Assembly (NCBI GenBank): GCA_963663315.1
Contig: OY760176.1
Span: 186,001 to 250,000, forward strand
DNA from: G963663315 sp963663315
GTDB lineage: Bacteria; Pseudomonadota; Gammaproteobacteria; Arenicellales; Poriferihabitantaceae
DNA: 64,000 nucleotides
Direction of reading: 5' to 3'
Shown here: in pieces, positions 51,203 through 60,178 of the stretch
Layout: the number at the start of each line of letters is the position of its first letter
How positions within the stretch are numbered: position 1 is the stretch's first letter
Made by a program: the position numbers and the translations under genes
Notes under the pieces: model-generated
Database searches by the model: none
Seen by the model: the letters and a program-made list of their open reading frames with translations, nothing else
What the model was told of the DNA's origin: nothing

Positions 51203-52444
51203 CTATTCGCTGTAGTATTTCGCCACCCTGCCGATGGTAAGCCCTTGAATTATAATGGAAAAGATAACGATCATGTAAGTCAGTACCAGAAACACATCGC
51301 GCTGCGGACCTTCCGGCAGGGTGAGTGCAAGGGCAACTGATATTCCTCCGCGTAAGCCACCCCAGACCAGAATCTTGACAACATGGGGGCTGTAGGCCCA
51401 TTTGGTCACGGTTCGTAAGAACGTGATCGGTATGCCGACACTGATCAATCTGCCGAACAGAACAAGCGGAATGGCGAGCGCCCCTGCGAGCAGATACTGG
51501 CCCTGGAATTGCAAAATCAGCACTTCAAGGCCGATCAAAACGAATAACACGGCATTCAGAATCTCATCCAGCAACTCCCAGAAATTGTCCAGACGTTCCC
51601 GCGTGGTAATCGACATTGCGTGGGTTCGACCGTGGTTGCCGATAATCAGTCCGGCAACGACGACAGCGATAGGTCCGGATGTATGAAGTTCGAGAGCCAG
51701 GGTGTAGCCCCCCATGACCAGCGCCAGGGTGACCAGAATCTCCACCTGATAGTTGTCCACGCTTTTCAGAAGATAGATGCCGAGCATGCCCAACCCGAAC
51801 CCGAAAATCAGGCCGCCAATGGCTTCCTTGGCGAAAATGACGGCCACCTGAGAGAAAGATAACTGTTCGGGTTGCTGGACTATGCCCAGTAACACGACAA
51901 AGACGACAACCCCCACGCCATCGTTGAACAGGGATTCGCCAGCGATTTTTGTTTCCAGGCTGCGTGCAATACCAACCCTCTTCAAAGTCGACATCACTGC
52001 AATCGGGTCGGTCGGAGAAATCAACGCACCAAACAACAGACAGTAAAGATATTGAATATCGAAACCAAGAACGATCAGCAGGTAATACGTCATCGTACCG
52101 ACAATAAACGTCGATAGCGCCACCCCTACTGTTGCGAGCACGCCAATCGTCCATTTCATGTCGGCAAGATCTTCAGCGCTGACATGGAGTGCGCCGGCGA
52201 ATAACAGAAAGCTCAACATACCATCCATCAGCGCCTTGTTAAAATCAATACCCGAAAGCAGCTTGCTGGCGTGGGTCCGGATATCCACCACGCCAAGGCT
52301 GTCCAGCAGAATCAACCCGAGCGATACAACCAGCGCAATAATCATCACGCCTATGGTCGTGGGTAGTCCGATGAAGCGAAAGTTCACATAGGAAAATGCA
52401 GCAGACAGGCTGAGCACAATGGCGATCAGCTTAATCAGTTCCAT
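51203..52444 (-). CDS. Cation:proton antiporter, CPA1 (NhaP) family
   Basis: A 413-aa polytopic protein (about 12 helices) exchanging Na+ or K+ for H+. Family blocks are FGALISPTDPIAVMSTLKRVGI (about residues 140-161), AGESLFNDGVGVVVFVVLLG (the ND ion-binding pair in helix 6) and VWGGLRGGISVALALTLPEGPQRD (about 365-390). There is no long cytoplasmic C-terminal tail. It is convergent with the EamA gene and 6 bases after the deacylase gene on the same strand. Confidence 0.92.
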   Translation of the reverse strand: MELIKLIAIVLSLSAAFSYVNFRFIGLPTTIGVMIIALVVSLGLILLDSLGVVDIRTHASKLLSGIDFNKALMDGMLSFLLFAGALHVSAEDLADMKWTIGVLATVGVALSTFIVGTMTYYLLIVLGFDIQYLYCLLFGALISPTDPIAVMSTLKRVGIARSLETKIAGESLFNDGVGVVVFVVLLGIVQQPEQLSFSQVAVIFAKEAIGGLIFGFGLGMLGIYLLKSVDNYQVEILVTLALVMGGYTLALELHTSGPIAVVVAGLIIGNHGRTHAMSITTRERLDNFWELLDEILNAVLFVLIGLEVLILQFQGQYLLAGALAIPLVLFGRLISVGIPITFLRTVTKWAYSPHVVKILVWGGLRGGISVALALTLPEGPQRDVFLVLTYMIVIFSIIIQGLTIGRVAKYYSE

Positions 52445-52450
52445 TTTCGG

Positions 52451-53683
52451 TTACAGCCTTATTTTAAGCAACTGCAAAACGGTGCGAAGATAAATTCTGG
52501 CAGCAGCTGTCAGTTCATCAATGGCCACGTATTCATCCAGAGTATGAGCCTGATAGATTGATCCCGGGCCACACACCACCGCCGGGCAAAGAAAGTGCGG
52601 TGCGTCTGTCGCTGCCGGGAATACCCCCACATCGGCGGGTTTTCCCTGTACTGCCGCGAATGCCGAGGCAATGGTCGAGACCACTTCTGATTCAACCGGC
52701 GTATCAAGCGCCGAGTTATTCACCACAGGCTTGCCGATTTCATATCTGAAATCGGGGGTATGAAGGGCGATGTTTTCCAGAAAACCGCGATATTCCGCGA
52801 TGATCGCCTCAGCAGTTTCACCCGGCAGGTATCTCCGGTCGACTTCCAGTTCACAATAATCAGGTACCGAAGAAGAAATCGTACCGCCCCTGATCACCCC
52901 TGGATTGACTCGTGCGTGCCCGCAAACCGGATGTCCGGGTCGATTTGCCAGGTCATCTGCGTAGCGCTCAATACCCTTGATCACATCCGCCATGTGGTTG
53001 ATGGCATTGATTCCCATTTCGGGGACGCTTGAATGCGAGGCCCTGCCGAATGTCCTGATATGCATGCACAACTGTCCCTTATGGGTATGACATACCTTCA
53101 GTTCAGTCGGTTCACCGACAATCGCCATGTCCGGGATTGGCCCGTTTTCTGAAATCTCTTTCGAGCCGATCATCCCATTCTCTTCATCTGCCACCCCTGC
53201 GATGATCAAATCGCCGGTGAGTCGGATGTCACTGTTTTGCAGGATATGAGCGACTTCGATATAGGCCGCCAGCGCCGCCTTCATGTCACACGATCCACGA
53301 CCGTATAAACGGCCGTCCCGGATCATCGGATTGAATGGATCATGATAGCCTTCAACACCCACGGTATCGGTGTGACCTGCCAGCATAACGCATTTTTTAT
53401 GTTCACTTTTGCGCTCACTGCCGATAATTCGCCCATACACATTGGGCCGTCCAGGCGCCACATCCCGCCTTGAAGTCTGCAAGCCGAGCGCGGCCATCTG
53501 ATCCTGATAAAGGTCAGCGAATTCGAGTTCACGGCAGCCTTTTTTTGCCATGCCATCGAATGGATTTACGCTTGGCATGGCCACCATGGTCGCCAGGTTT
53601 GTTACCAGACGCGACTCATCAACTTCATCAACAAGCTGGGTTATGGTGTTGTCGTCAAGTTTGTTTGCAGGAGGCATCATCAA
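52451..53683 (-). CDS. argE: M20-family deacylase, acetylornithine deacetylase (ArgE) type
   Basis: Zn-dependent amidohydrolase of 410 aa. The metal site shows LAGHTDTVGV (His, catalytic Asp), GRGSCDMKAALAA (bridging Asp), GVADEENGMIGS (catalytic Glu) and TDAPHFLCPAVVCGPGSIYQAHTLDEYV at the C-terminus with the last His. A lid/dimerisation domain begins THKGQLCMHIRTFGRASHSSVPE. ArgE-type deacetylases and related N-acyl-amino-acid deacylases are hard to separate by eye, and no arg genes are nearby. The start is one of three adjacent Mets (MMM). Confidence 0.83.
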   Translation of the reverse strand: MMMPPANKLDDNTITQLVDEVDESRLVTNLATMVAMPSVNPFDGMAKKGCRELEFADLYQDQMAALGLQTSRRDVAPGRPNVYGRIIGSERKSEHKKCVMLAGHTDTVGVEGYHDPFNPMIRDGRLYGRGSCDMKAALAAYIEVAHILQNSDIRLTGDLIIAGVADEENGMIGSKEISENGPIPDMAIVGEPTELKVCHTHKGQLCMHIRTFGRASHSSVPEMGINAINHMADVIKGIERYADDLANRPGHPVCGHARVNPGVIRGGTISSSVPDYCELEVDRRYLPGETAEAIIAEYRGFLENIALHTPDFRYEIGKPVVNNSALDTPVESEVVSTIASAFAAVQGKPADVGVFPAATDAPHFLCPAVVCGPGSIYQAHTLDEYVAIDELTAAARIYLRTVLQLLKIRL

Positions 53684-53799
53684 TACCAGGTGATTTATCC
53701 ATTCTCGCAGTTATTAGATATGTATCCTTTCGTAACGTATCCTGGAGCGTTGTCAAGCGCAGGCAGATTATCCTGAACGGGTATACTGTCCCGGAATGA

Positions 53800-55713
53800 T
53801 CACCGGGTCAACAGCAGATTGACCCGTTTCACAAATTCACTCGGGTTTTTCAATGGTGTCCCTTCCGCCAGTACCGCCTGATCGAACAATAGATTCGCCC
53901 ACTCTTCCGCCAGTTCCGCCTCGACATCGATCTGTTTGACAATCTGATGCTCGGGATTGATTTCCAGAATCGGTTTTGCAATCGGCGCCTCTTGGCCGAT
54001 CGATTGCAGTATTCGCTCCATATTGCCACCCAGATCATGCTCATCCGCCACCAGGCAGCTCGGCGAATCCACCAGCCGGTCTGAAATGCGAACTTCCTTG
54101 ACTTGATCCTTGAGCACCGCCTTGAGTTTCTCGATCAGCGGTTTCATGTCCTCTTCTTTCTTTTGGTTTTCTTCCTTGCTTTGCGTGGTTTTCAGATGGT
54201 CGATATCCAGGTCGCCTTTGGCGATGGATTTCAGCGCTTTCCCTTCGTACTCGCGCAGATGGTTGACAAACCACTCGTCAACCGGGTCCGTCAGCAACAC
54301 CACTTCAATCTCATTTTTGCGAAACACTTCGAGATGCGGAGAGGAATTTGCCGCGTTGTAGTTATCAGCCGAAATGTAATAAATGTCCTTTTGCTTTTCA
54401 GGCATGCGCACAATGTAGTCATCCAGAGAAATGGTCTGCTCCTCATCGTCCCGGTGAGTAGTCGTGAATCGGGTCAGTTTTGCCAGCGTGTCCTTGTTCT
54501 GAAAATCCTCGACCATGCCTTCTTTCAGCACTCGCCCGTACTCTTTCCACAGCGCATTGTATTTTTCTTCATCCTTGCTGGCTATTTTACCAAGTTCCGC
54601 CAGTACTTTCCTGACGGAGGCATTGCGGATTTTTTCGATTTCCTTGTTTTGCTGCAGAAATTCACGCGAGACATTCAAAGGCAGGTCGGCTGAATCAATC
54701 AGACCGCGCACGAATCTCAAATAATTCGGCATCAGTTTTTTTGCGTCATCAGCGATGAATATGCGCCGAACATAAAGCTTGATGCCGTGGCGCTGTTCCC
54801 GGTCCCATAAATCAAACGGCGCTTTCGATGGAATGTAAAACAGGGAGATGTATTCCATCCTTCCTTCAACCCGATTATGAATCGTAATCGCAGGGGGTTC
54901 GGGATCATAGGTCAGGGAGGTATAGAAGGTATTGTGTTCCTCTTCGGAAATGTCTTTTTTTGGCCGTGCCCACAATGCTGATCCTTTGTTGATGGTTTCC
55001 CATTCGATGGTCTGATCTTTCACTGGCTTGCCGTCATCATCCAGTTCCGGGCTTTTCAGCATTAGAATCGGCAGGGAAATATGATCCGAGTATTTCGAAA
55101 CTGTACTGCGCACCCTGAATTTCTGGGCATACTCCTTGCAGTCCTTTTTCAACTGGATGATGATTTCCGTCCCCCGTTGGGGCCGGTTGATGGATTCGAC
55201 CGTATATTCTCCACTGCCATCGGAGATCCACTTAACGCCTTCACTGCTTTTCGCCCCGGCTTTTCTAGTCAGTAATGTGACCTTTTTCCCCACCAGGAAA
55301 CTGGAGTAGAAGCCGACCCCGAACTGTCCGATAAAAGTACTGTCTGCCGATTCGTCGTTACTCATTTTCTCGAGAAACGTCCGCGTGCCGGAGCGGGCAA
55401 TGGTCCCGATATCTGCAATCACCTCATCATGGGTCATGCCGATACCATTGTCGATGATGGTAACGGTTCTTTTCTTTTCATCCATGTTGATGCGGATACC
55501 GAGGGCCTCATCGTCTTCGAGAAGCGCATTATTGGTCAGCGATTCAAATCTTAATTTGTCGCAGGCATCCGAAGCATTTGAAATCAGTTCCCGCAGAAAA
55601 ATTTCCTTGTTGCTGTACAGGGAATGGATCATCAGGTGCAGTAGTTGTTGCACCTCGGTCTGAAATGAATGGGTTTCTACGGTGTCATTCCGGGGTGAAG
55701 GTTTTGTGCTCAT
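53800..55713 (-). CDS. htpG: Molecular chaperone HtpG (Hsp90)
   Basis: Cytosolic Hsp90 (637 aa). The N-terminal GHKL ATPase has FLRELISNASDACDKLRF, IIDNGIGMTHDEVIADIGTIA and IGQFGVGFYSSFLV. The middle domain contains LYVRRIFIADDAKKLMPNYLRFVRGLIDSADLPLNVSRE with the ATP-contacting Arg, and the C-terminal dimerisation part follows. The start is taken at MSTKPSPRNDTVETHSFQTE; the open extension to 55746 is not Hsp90-like. A near-perfect sigma-32 promoter lies 38 bases upstream. Confidence 0.97.
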   Translation of the reverse strand: MSTKPSPRNDTVETHSFQTEVQQLLHLMIHSLYSNKEIFLRELISNASDACDKLRFESLTNNALLEDDEALGIRINMDEKKRTVTIIDNGIGMTHDEVIADIGTIARSGTRTFLEKMSNDESADSTFIGQFGVGFYSSFLVGKKVTLLTRKAGAKSSEGVKWISDGSGEYTVESINRPQRGTEIIIQLKKDCKEYAQKFRVRSTVSKYSDHISLPILMLKSPELDDDGKPVKDQTIEWETINKGSALWARPKKDISEEEHNTFYTSLTYDPEPPAITIHNRVEGRMEYISLFYIPSKAPFDLWDREQRHGIKLYVRRIFIADDAKKLMPNYLRFVRGLIDSADLPLNVSREFLQQNKEIEKIRNASVRKVLAELGKIASKDEEKYNALWKEYGRVLKEGMVEDFQNKDTLAKLTRFTTTHRDDEEQTISLDDYIVRMPEKQKDIYYISADNYNAANSSPHLEVFRKNEIEVVLLTDPVDEWFVNHLREYEGKALKSIAKGDLDIDHLKTTQSKEENQKKEEDMKPLIEKLKAVLKDQVKEVRISDRLVDSPSCLVADEHDLGGNMERILQSIGQEAPIAKPILEINPEHQIVKQIDVEAELAEEWANLLFDQAVLAEGTPLKNPSEFVKRVNLLLTR

Positions 55714-55750
55714 TTTTATACAGGTAACCGAATTTTTGATTTGCAAGCTG

Positions 55751-55778
55751 AAATGGGGGCGAGTGGTGATCTTTCAAG
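55751..55778 (-). promoter_or_regulatory. Sigma-32 heat-shock promoter of htpG
   Basis: On the minus strand CTTGAAA (55778-55772) is followed after 13 bases by CCCCATTT (55758-55751). This equals the gammaproteobacterial RpoH consensus CTTGAAA-N13/14-CCCCATnT, and its position upstream of htpG fits. Confidence 0.85.
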
Positions 55779-55976
55779 CGATTTTGTGCTGTTTTCCCGG
55801 TTTTTCCGATTAGTTGGATTGCGAGGCCGGTTTTTTGTCTTTTTTCTTTATAATCTTTTGCGTGAGGGCGATAATTATTGACCTGAGAGGCCATAATTCG
55901 TATATTGCGCAACCGTTGGAGGAGAATATTAATTTCAGGCTGTTTAAACCTGTAAAGCTTCATTTTACATTATATT

Positions 55977-56053
55977 CGGGGTATAGCGCAGTCTGGTAGC
56001 GCGCCTGCTTTGGGAGCAGGATGTCGGGAGTTCGAATCTCTCTACCCCGACCA
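55977..56053 (+). tRNA. tRNA-Pro(UGG)
   Basis: A 77-base cloverleaf with CCA encoded. The acceptor CGGGGTA pairs with TACCCCG, the D-arm is GCGCAGTCTGGTAGCGC, the anticodon stem CCTGC/GCAGG carries loop TTTGGGA (anticodon TGG), and the T-arm is GGGAGTTCGAATCTCTC. First in a cluster of four tRNA genes. Confidence 0.95.
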
Positions 56054-56072
56054 GCTTTCCGTTTTATCCGTT

Positions 56073-56487
56073 GCGCCCGTAGCTCAACCGGATAGAGCAA
56101 CGGCCTTTAAGCCTTATTCTGACGTCAGACCGCAGGTGAGTTTGTTCAGAATAAAACCGGGAGCCTTCGGAAGGAACAAGTAACTTTCGAAGTGGAGGGC
56201 ACTGTATCGGTGGAACCTTAACGCAGCGGATCACAGACATTAGTCTGTAATCTGGTTGGCGATGGCAATACCGAGGAAACCCGTTCTGATCTGTTAAAAT
56301 CGGACAGGGGATCCGTAGAGACTATACGTGCCCCACCTGAAATGGTGAAGATATAGTCCAGACCCCAAACCCGGGTGAGTGGATTTGAGATGAATGGGTT
56401 TCAAAATCCTGACTTTCCGGGGCGGTGAAAACCGTAGTGGGTAAGCTAAGCCGTAGGTTACAGGTTCGAGTCCTGTCGGGCGCGCCA
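56073..56487 (+). tRNA. tRNA-Arg(UCU) interrupted by a group I intron
   Basis: Exon 1 is 56073-56107 (GCGCCCG acceptor arm, D-arm, anticodon 5' stem ACGGC and loop bases C-T-T). Exon 2 is 56446-56487 (CTAAGCCGT, T-arm CAGGTTCGAGTCCTG, CGGGCGC, G, CCA). Joined, the loop reads CTTCTAA with anticodon TCT and all stems pair perfectly. The intron sits between anticodon bases 34 and 35, the same site used by the well-known cyanobacterial tRNA-Leu(UAA) intron. Without splicing the tRNA cannot form. Confidence 0.9.
56108..56445 (+). ncRNA. Group I self-splicing intron in tRNA-Arg(UCU)
   Basis: A 338-base intron that follows a U at the 5' splice site and ends with G. The catalytic core is recognisable: GTAGAGACTATACG (56315-56328) and AAGATATAGTCC (56349-56360) provide the P7 helix (ACTATA/TATAGT) and the surrounding guanosine-binding site, nearly identical to that of tRNA-Ile and tRNA-Leu introns. 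No homing endonuclease ORF of any size is present, so it is a minimal ribozyme, probably subgroup IC3. Confidence 0.88.
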
Positions 56488-56522
56488 TAACGGTTTTCGT
56501 TCAGGGTGTTGTATAGGTTTGT

Positions 56523-56599
56523 GGTGAGCGTAGCTCAGTTGGTAGAGCCCCGGATTGTGATTCCGGTCGTCGTGGGTTCGAGTCCCATCGTTCACCCCA
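56523..56599 (+). tRNA. tRNA-His(GUG)
   Basis: The encoded G at position -1 (56523) faces the discriminator C, the diagnostic feature of bacterial tRNA-His. Acceptor GTGAGCG/CGTTCAC, anticodon loop TTGTGAT with GTG, T-arm GTGGGTTCGAGTCCCAT and encoded CCA. Confidence 0.95.
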
Positions 56600-56681
56600 T
56601 TTTCAAGCTGGTTCGATTGAGTTGAATTGAATCATAAGAGCTGAATCAGTGGCAGGCAGGGTAAAACTGCGAATAATATCT

Positions 56682-56766
<85 letters not shown>

Positions 56767-56778
56767 TTTTTCAGCCTG

Positions 56779-56784
56779 TATAAT
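56779..56784 (+). promoter_or_regulatory. -10 box of the trigger factor gene inside a palindrome
   Basis: TATAAT is embedded in CTGTATAATACAG, a palindrome centred in the short gap between tRNA-Leu and tig. The spacing to the tig ATG is 57 bases. The -35 region would overlap the end of the tRNA gene. The palindrome could bind a repressor. Confidence 0.4.
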
Positions 56785-56841
56785 ACAGCAAGAGCATTCG
56801 AGATCAGGAAATTGACATAATGAAATTTATGAGGAACAGAA

Positions 56842-58161
56842 ATGCAGGTTTCCATTGAAGAGTCTGGCGCTATTGAGCGAAAACTCGCCATTTGTGTTCC
56901 ATCTGAAAAGATCGATTCAGAAGTATCCAAACGACTGAACGATGTAGCCAGACAGACGCGAATCCCCGGCTTCAGACCAGGTAAGGCGCCACTGCGTATT
57001 ATCCGACAACGATATTCTCCCAGGATTACCCACGAAGTCGTGATGGAAACGATCGAGTCGAGTTACGACGCTGCCCTGAAGGAGCAGAAAATGGTTCCGG
57101 CCGGCCTCATTTCCATTGAACCCGTGCCTTATGAGTCAGGCAACGACCTGGAGTTTGTCGCTACCGTAGAGGTCTTTCCACAAATTCCTTCACTGGACCT
57201 GGATGGGGTGACTATCCGCAAACCTGTCGTAGAGGTGACCACACAGGATGTTGACAATACGATGGAGGACATACGCAAGCATAATACTGAATATGTTACC
57301 AGGCAGGGTAAATCCGAAATCGGCGACAAGCTGACTATCGACTTTGAAGGGAAAATAGAGAGTGAAGACTTTGAAGGAGGCACTGTAAAGGGGCATACTT
57401 TCATCCTCGGCAACAAGGAGATGCCGGAAGAGTTTGAAACCGGTCTTGTCGGTGTCGGCAAAGATGAAGTCACGACCATCACGGTTTCATATCCGCAAGA
57501 CCACGACAATCCCATCCTGGCTGGCAAGGAGGCAGAGTATTTGGTAACGACCCAGGAGATAGAAATACCGAAACTGCCTGAGTTGGACGACGACTTTGCA
57601 AAAACCCTGGGTATCAGTGAGGGTGGCATCGAAAAAATGAGACAGGAGGTGGAAAAGAATTTGTCCCTTGAGCTTAATGATCGCCTGAGGGCCGTTACCC
57701 ACCGCAGGGTAATGAACGGGCTATTGGAGAAAAACCAGATCGAAGTGCCGAAATCGCTGGTCGAAATTGAAATTGACCACTCAATAAGGAGGTTTGAACA
57801 GTATATGGCCGCCCAGGGCATGTCTGCGGCTGAAATTGGCCGGGATCATTACGCCGCTGAAGCGAAGAGACGCGTTGCCCTGAGTCTGATCGTAAAGGCC
57901 ATTATTGATGAGCAGAAATTCGAGATTGATCCTGAATCAGTAAAAGCAAAAGTGACCGAACTGGCGTCCAGCTATCAGCAGCCAGAAGCTTTTATAGACC
58001 AATACATGTCGGATTCCGAGCAGGTAAAACGAATCGAAGCAATGATGTTCGAAGAGCAGGTTGTGAAATCGATGCTGGAAACTGCGACAGTTGAAGATGA
58101 AAAACTCTCGCTTCGGGATTTTATGAATCACCCGGATTTGAATACCCAGACCGGACCCTGA
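56842..58161 (+). CDS. tig: Trigger factor
   Basis: Ribosome-bound chaperone and peptidyl-prolyl isomerase (439 aa). The N-terminal ribosome-docking segment has PGFRPGKAPLRIIRQRY (the GFRxGKxP signature, about residues 44-60). The FKBP-type domain runs roughly 150-240 (GDKLTIDFEGKIESEDFEGG ... FETGLVGVGKDEVTTITVSYP), and a long helical C-terminal domain follows. It is first in the tig-clpP-clpX order that is conserved across proteobacteria. GAGGAACAG ribosome-binding site. Confidence 0.97.
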   Translation: MQVSIEESGAIERKLAICVPSEKIDSEVSKRLNDVARQTRIPGFRPGKAPLRIIRQRYSPRITHEVVMETIESSYDAALKEQKMVPAGLISIEPVPYESGNDLEFVATVEVFPQIPSLDLDGVTIRKPVVEVTTQDVDNTMEDIRKHNTEYVTRQGKSEIGDKLTIDFEGKIESEDFEGGTVKGHTFILGNKEMPEEFETGLVGVGKDEVTTITVSYPQDHDNPILAGKEAEYLVTTQEIEIPKLPELDDDFAKTLGISEGGIEKMRQEVEKNLSLELNDRLRAVTHRRVMNGLLEKNQIEVPKSLVEIEIDHSIRRFEQYMAAQGMSAAEIGRDHYAAEAKRRVALSLIVKAIIDEQKFEIDPESVKAKVTELASSYQQPEAFIDQYMSDSEQVKRIEAMMFEEQVVKSMLETATVEDEKLSLRDFMNHPDLNTQTGP

Positions 58162-58231
58162 TTGGGTACAATGGACGGATAAATCCGGTATCTGAACCCA
58201 GGGTTGGCGAGATCACATGAAGGAGACTGAA

Positions 58232-58831
58232 ATGAAAACTGAAAATATCGGTTTTGTGCCCATGGTGGTGGAATCAACAGGGCGCGGGGAAAGGGCTTAT
58301 GACATCTATTCCCGGTTGCTCAAGGAGCGGGTCGTCTTTATGGTTGGACCGGTTGACGACCACATGGCCAATATCATCGTTGCGCAACTGCTGTTTCTTG
58401 AGTCGGAAAACCCGGAAAAAGATATTTCCCTGTATATCAACAGTCCGGGAGGCGCCGTTTCATCGGGCCTGGCGGTCTATGATACCATGCAGTTCATACG
58501 ACCGGATGTCAGTACCGTGTGTATCGGTCAGGCTGCCAGCATGGGAGCCGTGATCCTCGCCGGAGGAGAAAATGAGAAACGTCATGCACTACCTCACTCC
58601 AGGATGATGATTCACCAGCCCATGGGGGGATCCCAGGGACAAGCCTCTGATATTGAAATTCATACCAAAGAGATTCTCGGTGTCAGAGATCGACTCAATC
58701 AGATTCTCTCCGATCACACCGGGCAATCCATGGATACGATCCAAACCGATACAGACAGGGACAATTTCATGAGCGCCAATGATGCCCAGGAATATGGCAT
58801 TATTGATTCTATATTAAAAAAACGGTTATAG
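58232..58831 (+). CDS. clpP: ATP-dependent Clp protease proteolytic subunit
   Basis: Serine peptidase (199 aa) that forms the tetradecameric barrel with ClpX. Catalytic Ser103 is in GQAASMGAVILAGG and His128 in RMMIHQPMGG, with the Asp near residue 177 (TDRDNFMSA). YINSPGGAVSSGLAVYD shapes the oxyanion hole. The start at 58232 follows a near-perfect AAGGAG; an in-frame ATG five codons upstream overlaps that ribosome-binding site and is unlikely. Confidence 0.97.
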   Translation: MKTENIGFVPMVVESTGRGERAYDIYSRLLKERVVFMVGPVDDHMANIIVAQLLFLESENPEKDISLYINSPGGAVSSGLAVYDTMQFIRPDVSTVCIGQAASMGAVILAGGENEKRHALPHSRMMIHQPMGGSQGQASDIEIHTKEILGVRDRLNQILSDHTGQSMDTIQTDTDRDNFMSANDAQEYGIIDSILKKRL

Positions 58832-58878
58832 TCAGGGATCGCCGCTTATCCCACTATACGATAATTGACCGAATACCG

Positions 58879-60162
58879 ATGACTGACGAAACCTCAGCTA
58901 GAAACGAAAAACTACTATATTGTTCATTTTGCGGTAAAAGTCAGCATGAGGCCAGGAAACTGATCGCAGGACCATCAGTATTCATTTGTGACGAATGTGT
59001 CGATCTTTGTAACGAAATCATTCGTGATGAAATCACCAGCGAAGTTTCTACTGCGGGTAATGAAACCGGATTTCCAAAACCCCGGGAAATTCACGCTATT
59101 CTCAATGACTATGTGATCGGACAGCAGGGCGCCAAGAAAATGCTGTCGGTTGCGGTATACAACCACTACAAAAGAATTGAAAACGAAGAATCGACTTCTA
59201 CCGTTGATATTTCCAAAAGCAATATTCTCCTGATCGGCCCGACCGGTTCAGGTAAAACATTACTGGCCGAAACGCTGGCGAGACAACTGAACGTTCCGTT
59301 CACCATCGCTGATGCAACCACACTGACCGAAGCCGGCTATGTCGGCGAGGATGTTGAAAATATCATTCAGAAACTGCTACAGGCCTGCGACTATGAAGTT
59401 GAAAAAGCCGAAGCCGGAATAGTCTATATTGACGAGATAGACAAGGTATCGCGCAAGGCCGAAGGCCCGTCGATTACCCGCGATGTTTCCGGCGAAGGCG
59501 TCCAACAGGCGTTGTTGAAACTGATCGAAGGCACCGTTGCCGCGATTCCGCCGCATGGCGGGCGCAAACATCCGCATCAGGAACTGCTGCAGGTGAATAC
59601 CCGCAATATCCTGTTTCTGTGCGGCGGTGCATTCTCGGGTATAGAGAAGGTGATTCAGGATCGGACAGAAAAATCCGGGATTGGTTTTGGCGCGGATATC
59701 AAGGAAAAATCACCGGACAAGCGCTCCAATGAACTGCTCCAGAAGCTCGAGCCTGAAGATTTGGTCAAGTTTGGATTAATCCCCGAATTTGTCGGTCGGC
59801 TGCCCGTGATTGCGACACTCGAAGAGCTGGATGAAGATTCCCTTGTGCGCATTCTGGTTGAACCCAAAAATGCCCTGACAAAGCAATATCAGACCTTGTT
59901 CAAGTTTGAAGGTGTCGAACTTGAGTTCCGGGAGGATGCATTGCGCCAGATTGCGATAAAAGCCATGGAGCGCAAATCAGGAGCAAGAGGGCTGCGCTCC
60001 ATTATGGAGAGTGCGCTGATAGAAACGATGTATGAGTTACCTTCGATCGAAGGGATCAACAAAGTCGTGGTTGATTCCTCTGTCATTACCGAAGGCTCAC
60101 GACCGCTTTATGTTTACGAGGAAAACAGGGCAAAAAAAACGGCTACCATGTTGTCCACCTGA
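58879..60162 (+). CDS. clpX: ATP-dependent Clp protease ATP-binding subunit ClpX
   Basis: AAA+ unfoldase (427 aa). The N-terminal zinc-binding domain has CSFCGKSQHEARKL ... CDECVDLC (two Cys pairs, about residues 15-40). The AAA+ core has Walker A GPTGSGKT, the pore loop GYVGEDVE, Walker B IVYIDEIDK, and a sensor 2 Arg in SGARGLRSIMES. An IGF-like ClpP-docking loop is present as KSGIGFGADI. 47 bases after clpP. Lon, the usual next gene, is not present; a sterol-desaturase-family gene follows instead. Confidence 0.97.
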   Translation: MTDETSARNEKLLYCSFCGKSQHEARKLIAGPSVFICDECVDLCNEIIRDEITSEVSTAGNETGFPKPREIHAILNDYVIGQQGAKKMLSVAVYNHYKRIENEESTSTVDISKSNILLIGPTGSGKTLLAETLARQLNVPFTIADATTLTEAGYVGEDVENIIQKLLQACDYEVEKAEAGIVYIDEIDKVSRKAEGPSITRDVSGEGVQQALLKLIEGTVAAIPPHGGRKHPHQELLQVNTRNILFLCGGAFSGIEKVIQDRTEKSGIGFGADIKEKSPDKRSNELLQKLEPEDLVKFGLIPEFVGRLPVIATLEELDEDSLVRILVEPKNALTKQYQTLFKFEGVELEFREDALRQIAIKAMERKSGARGLRSIMESALIETMYELPSIEGINKVVVDSSVITEGSRPLYVYEENRAKKTATMLST

Positions 60163-60178
60163 CCGGCCCTGACTGCTT

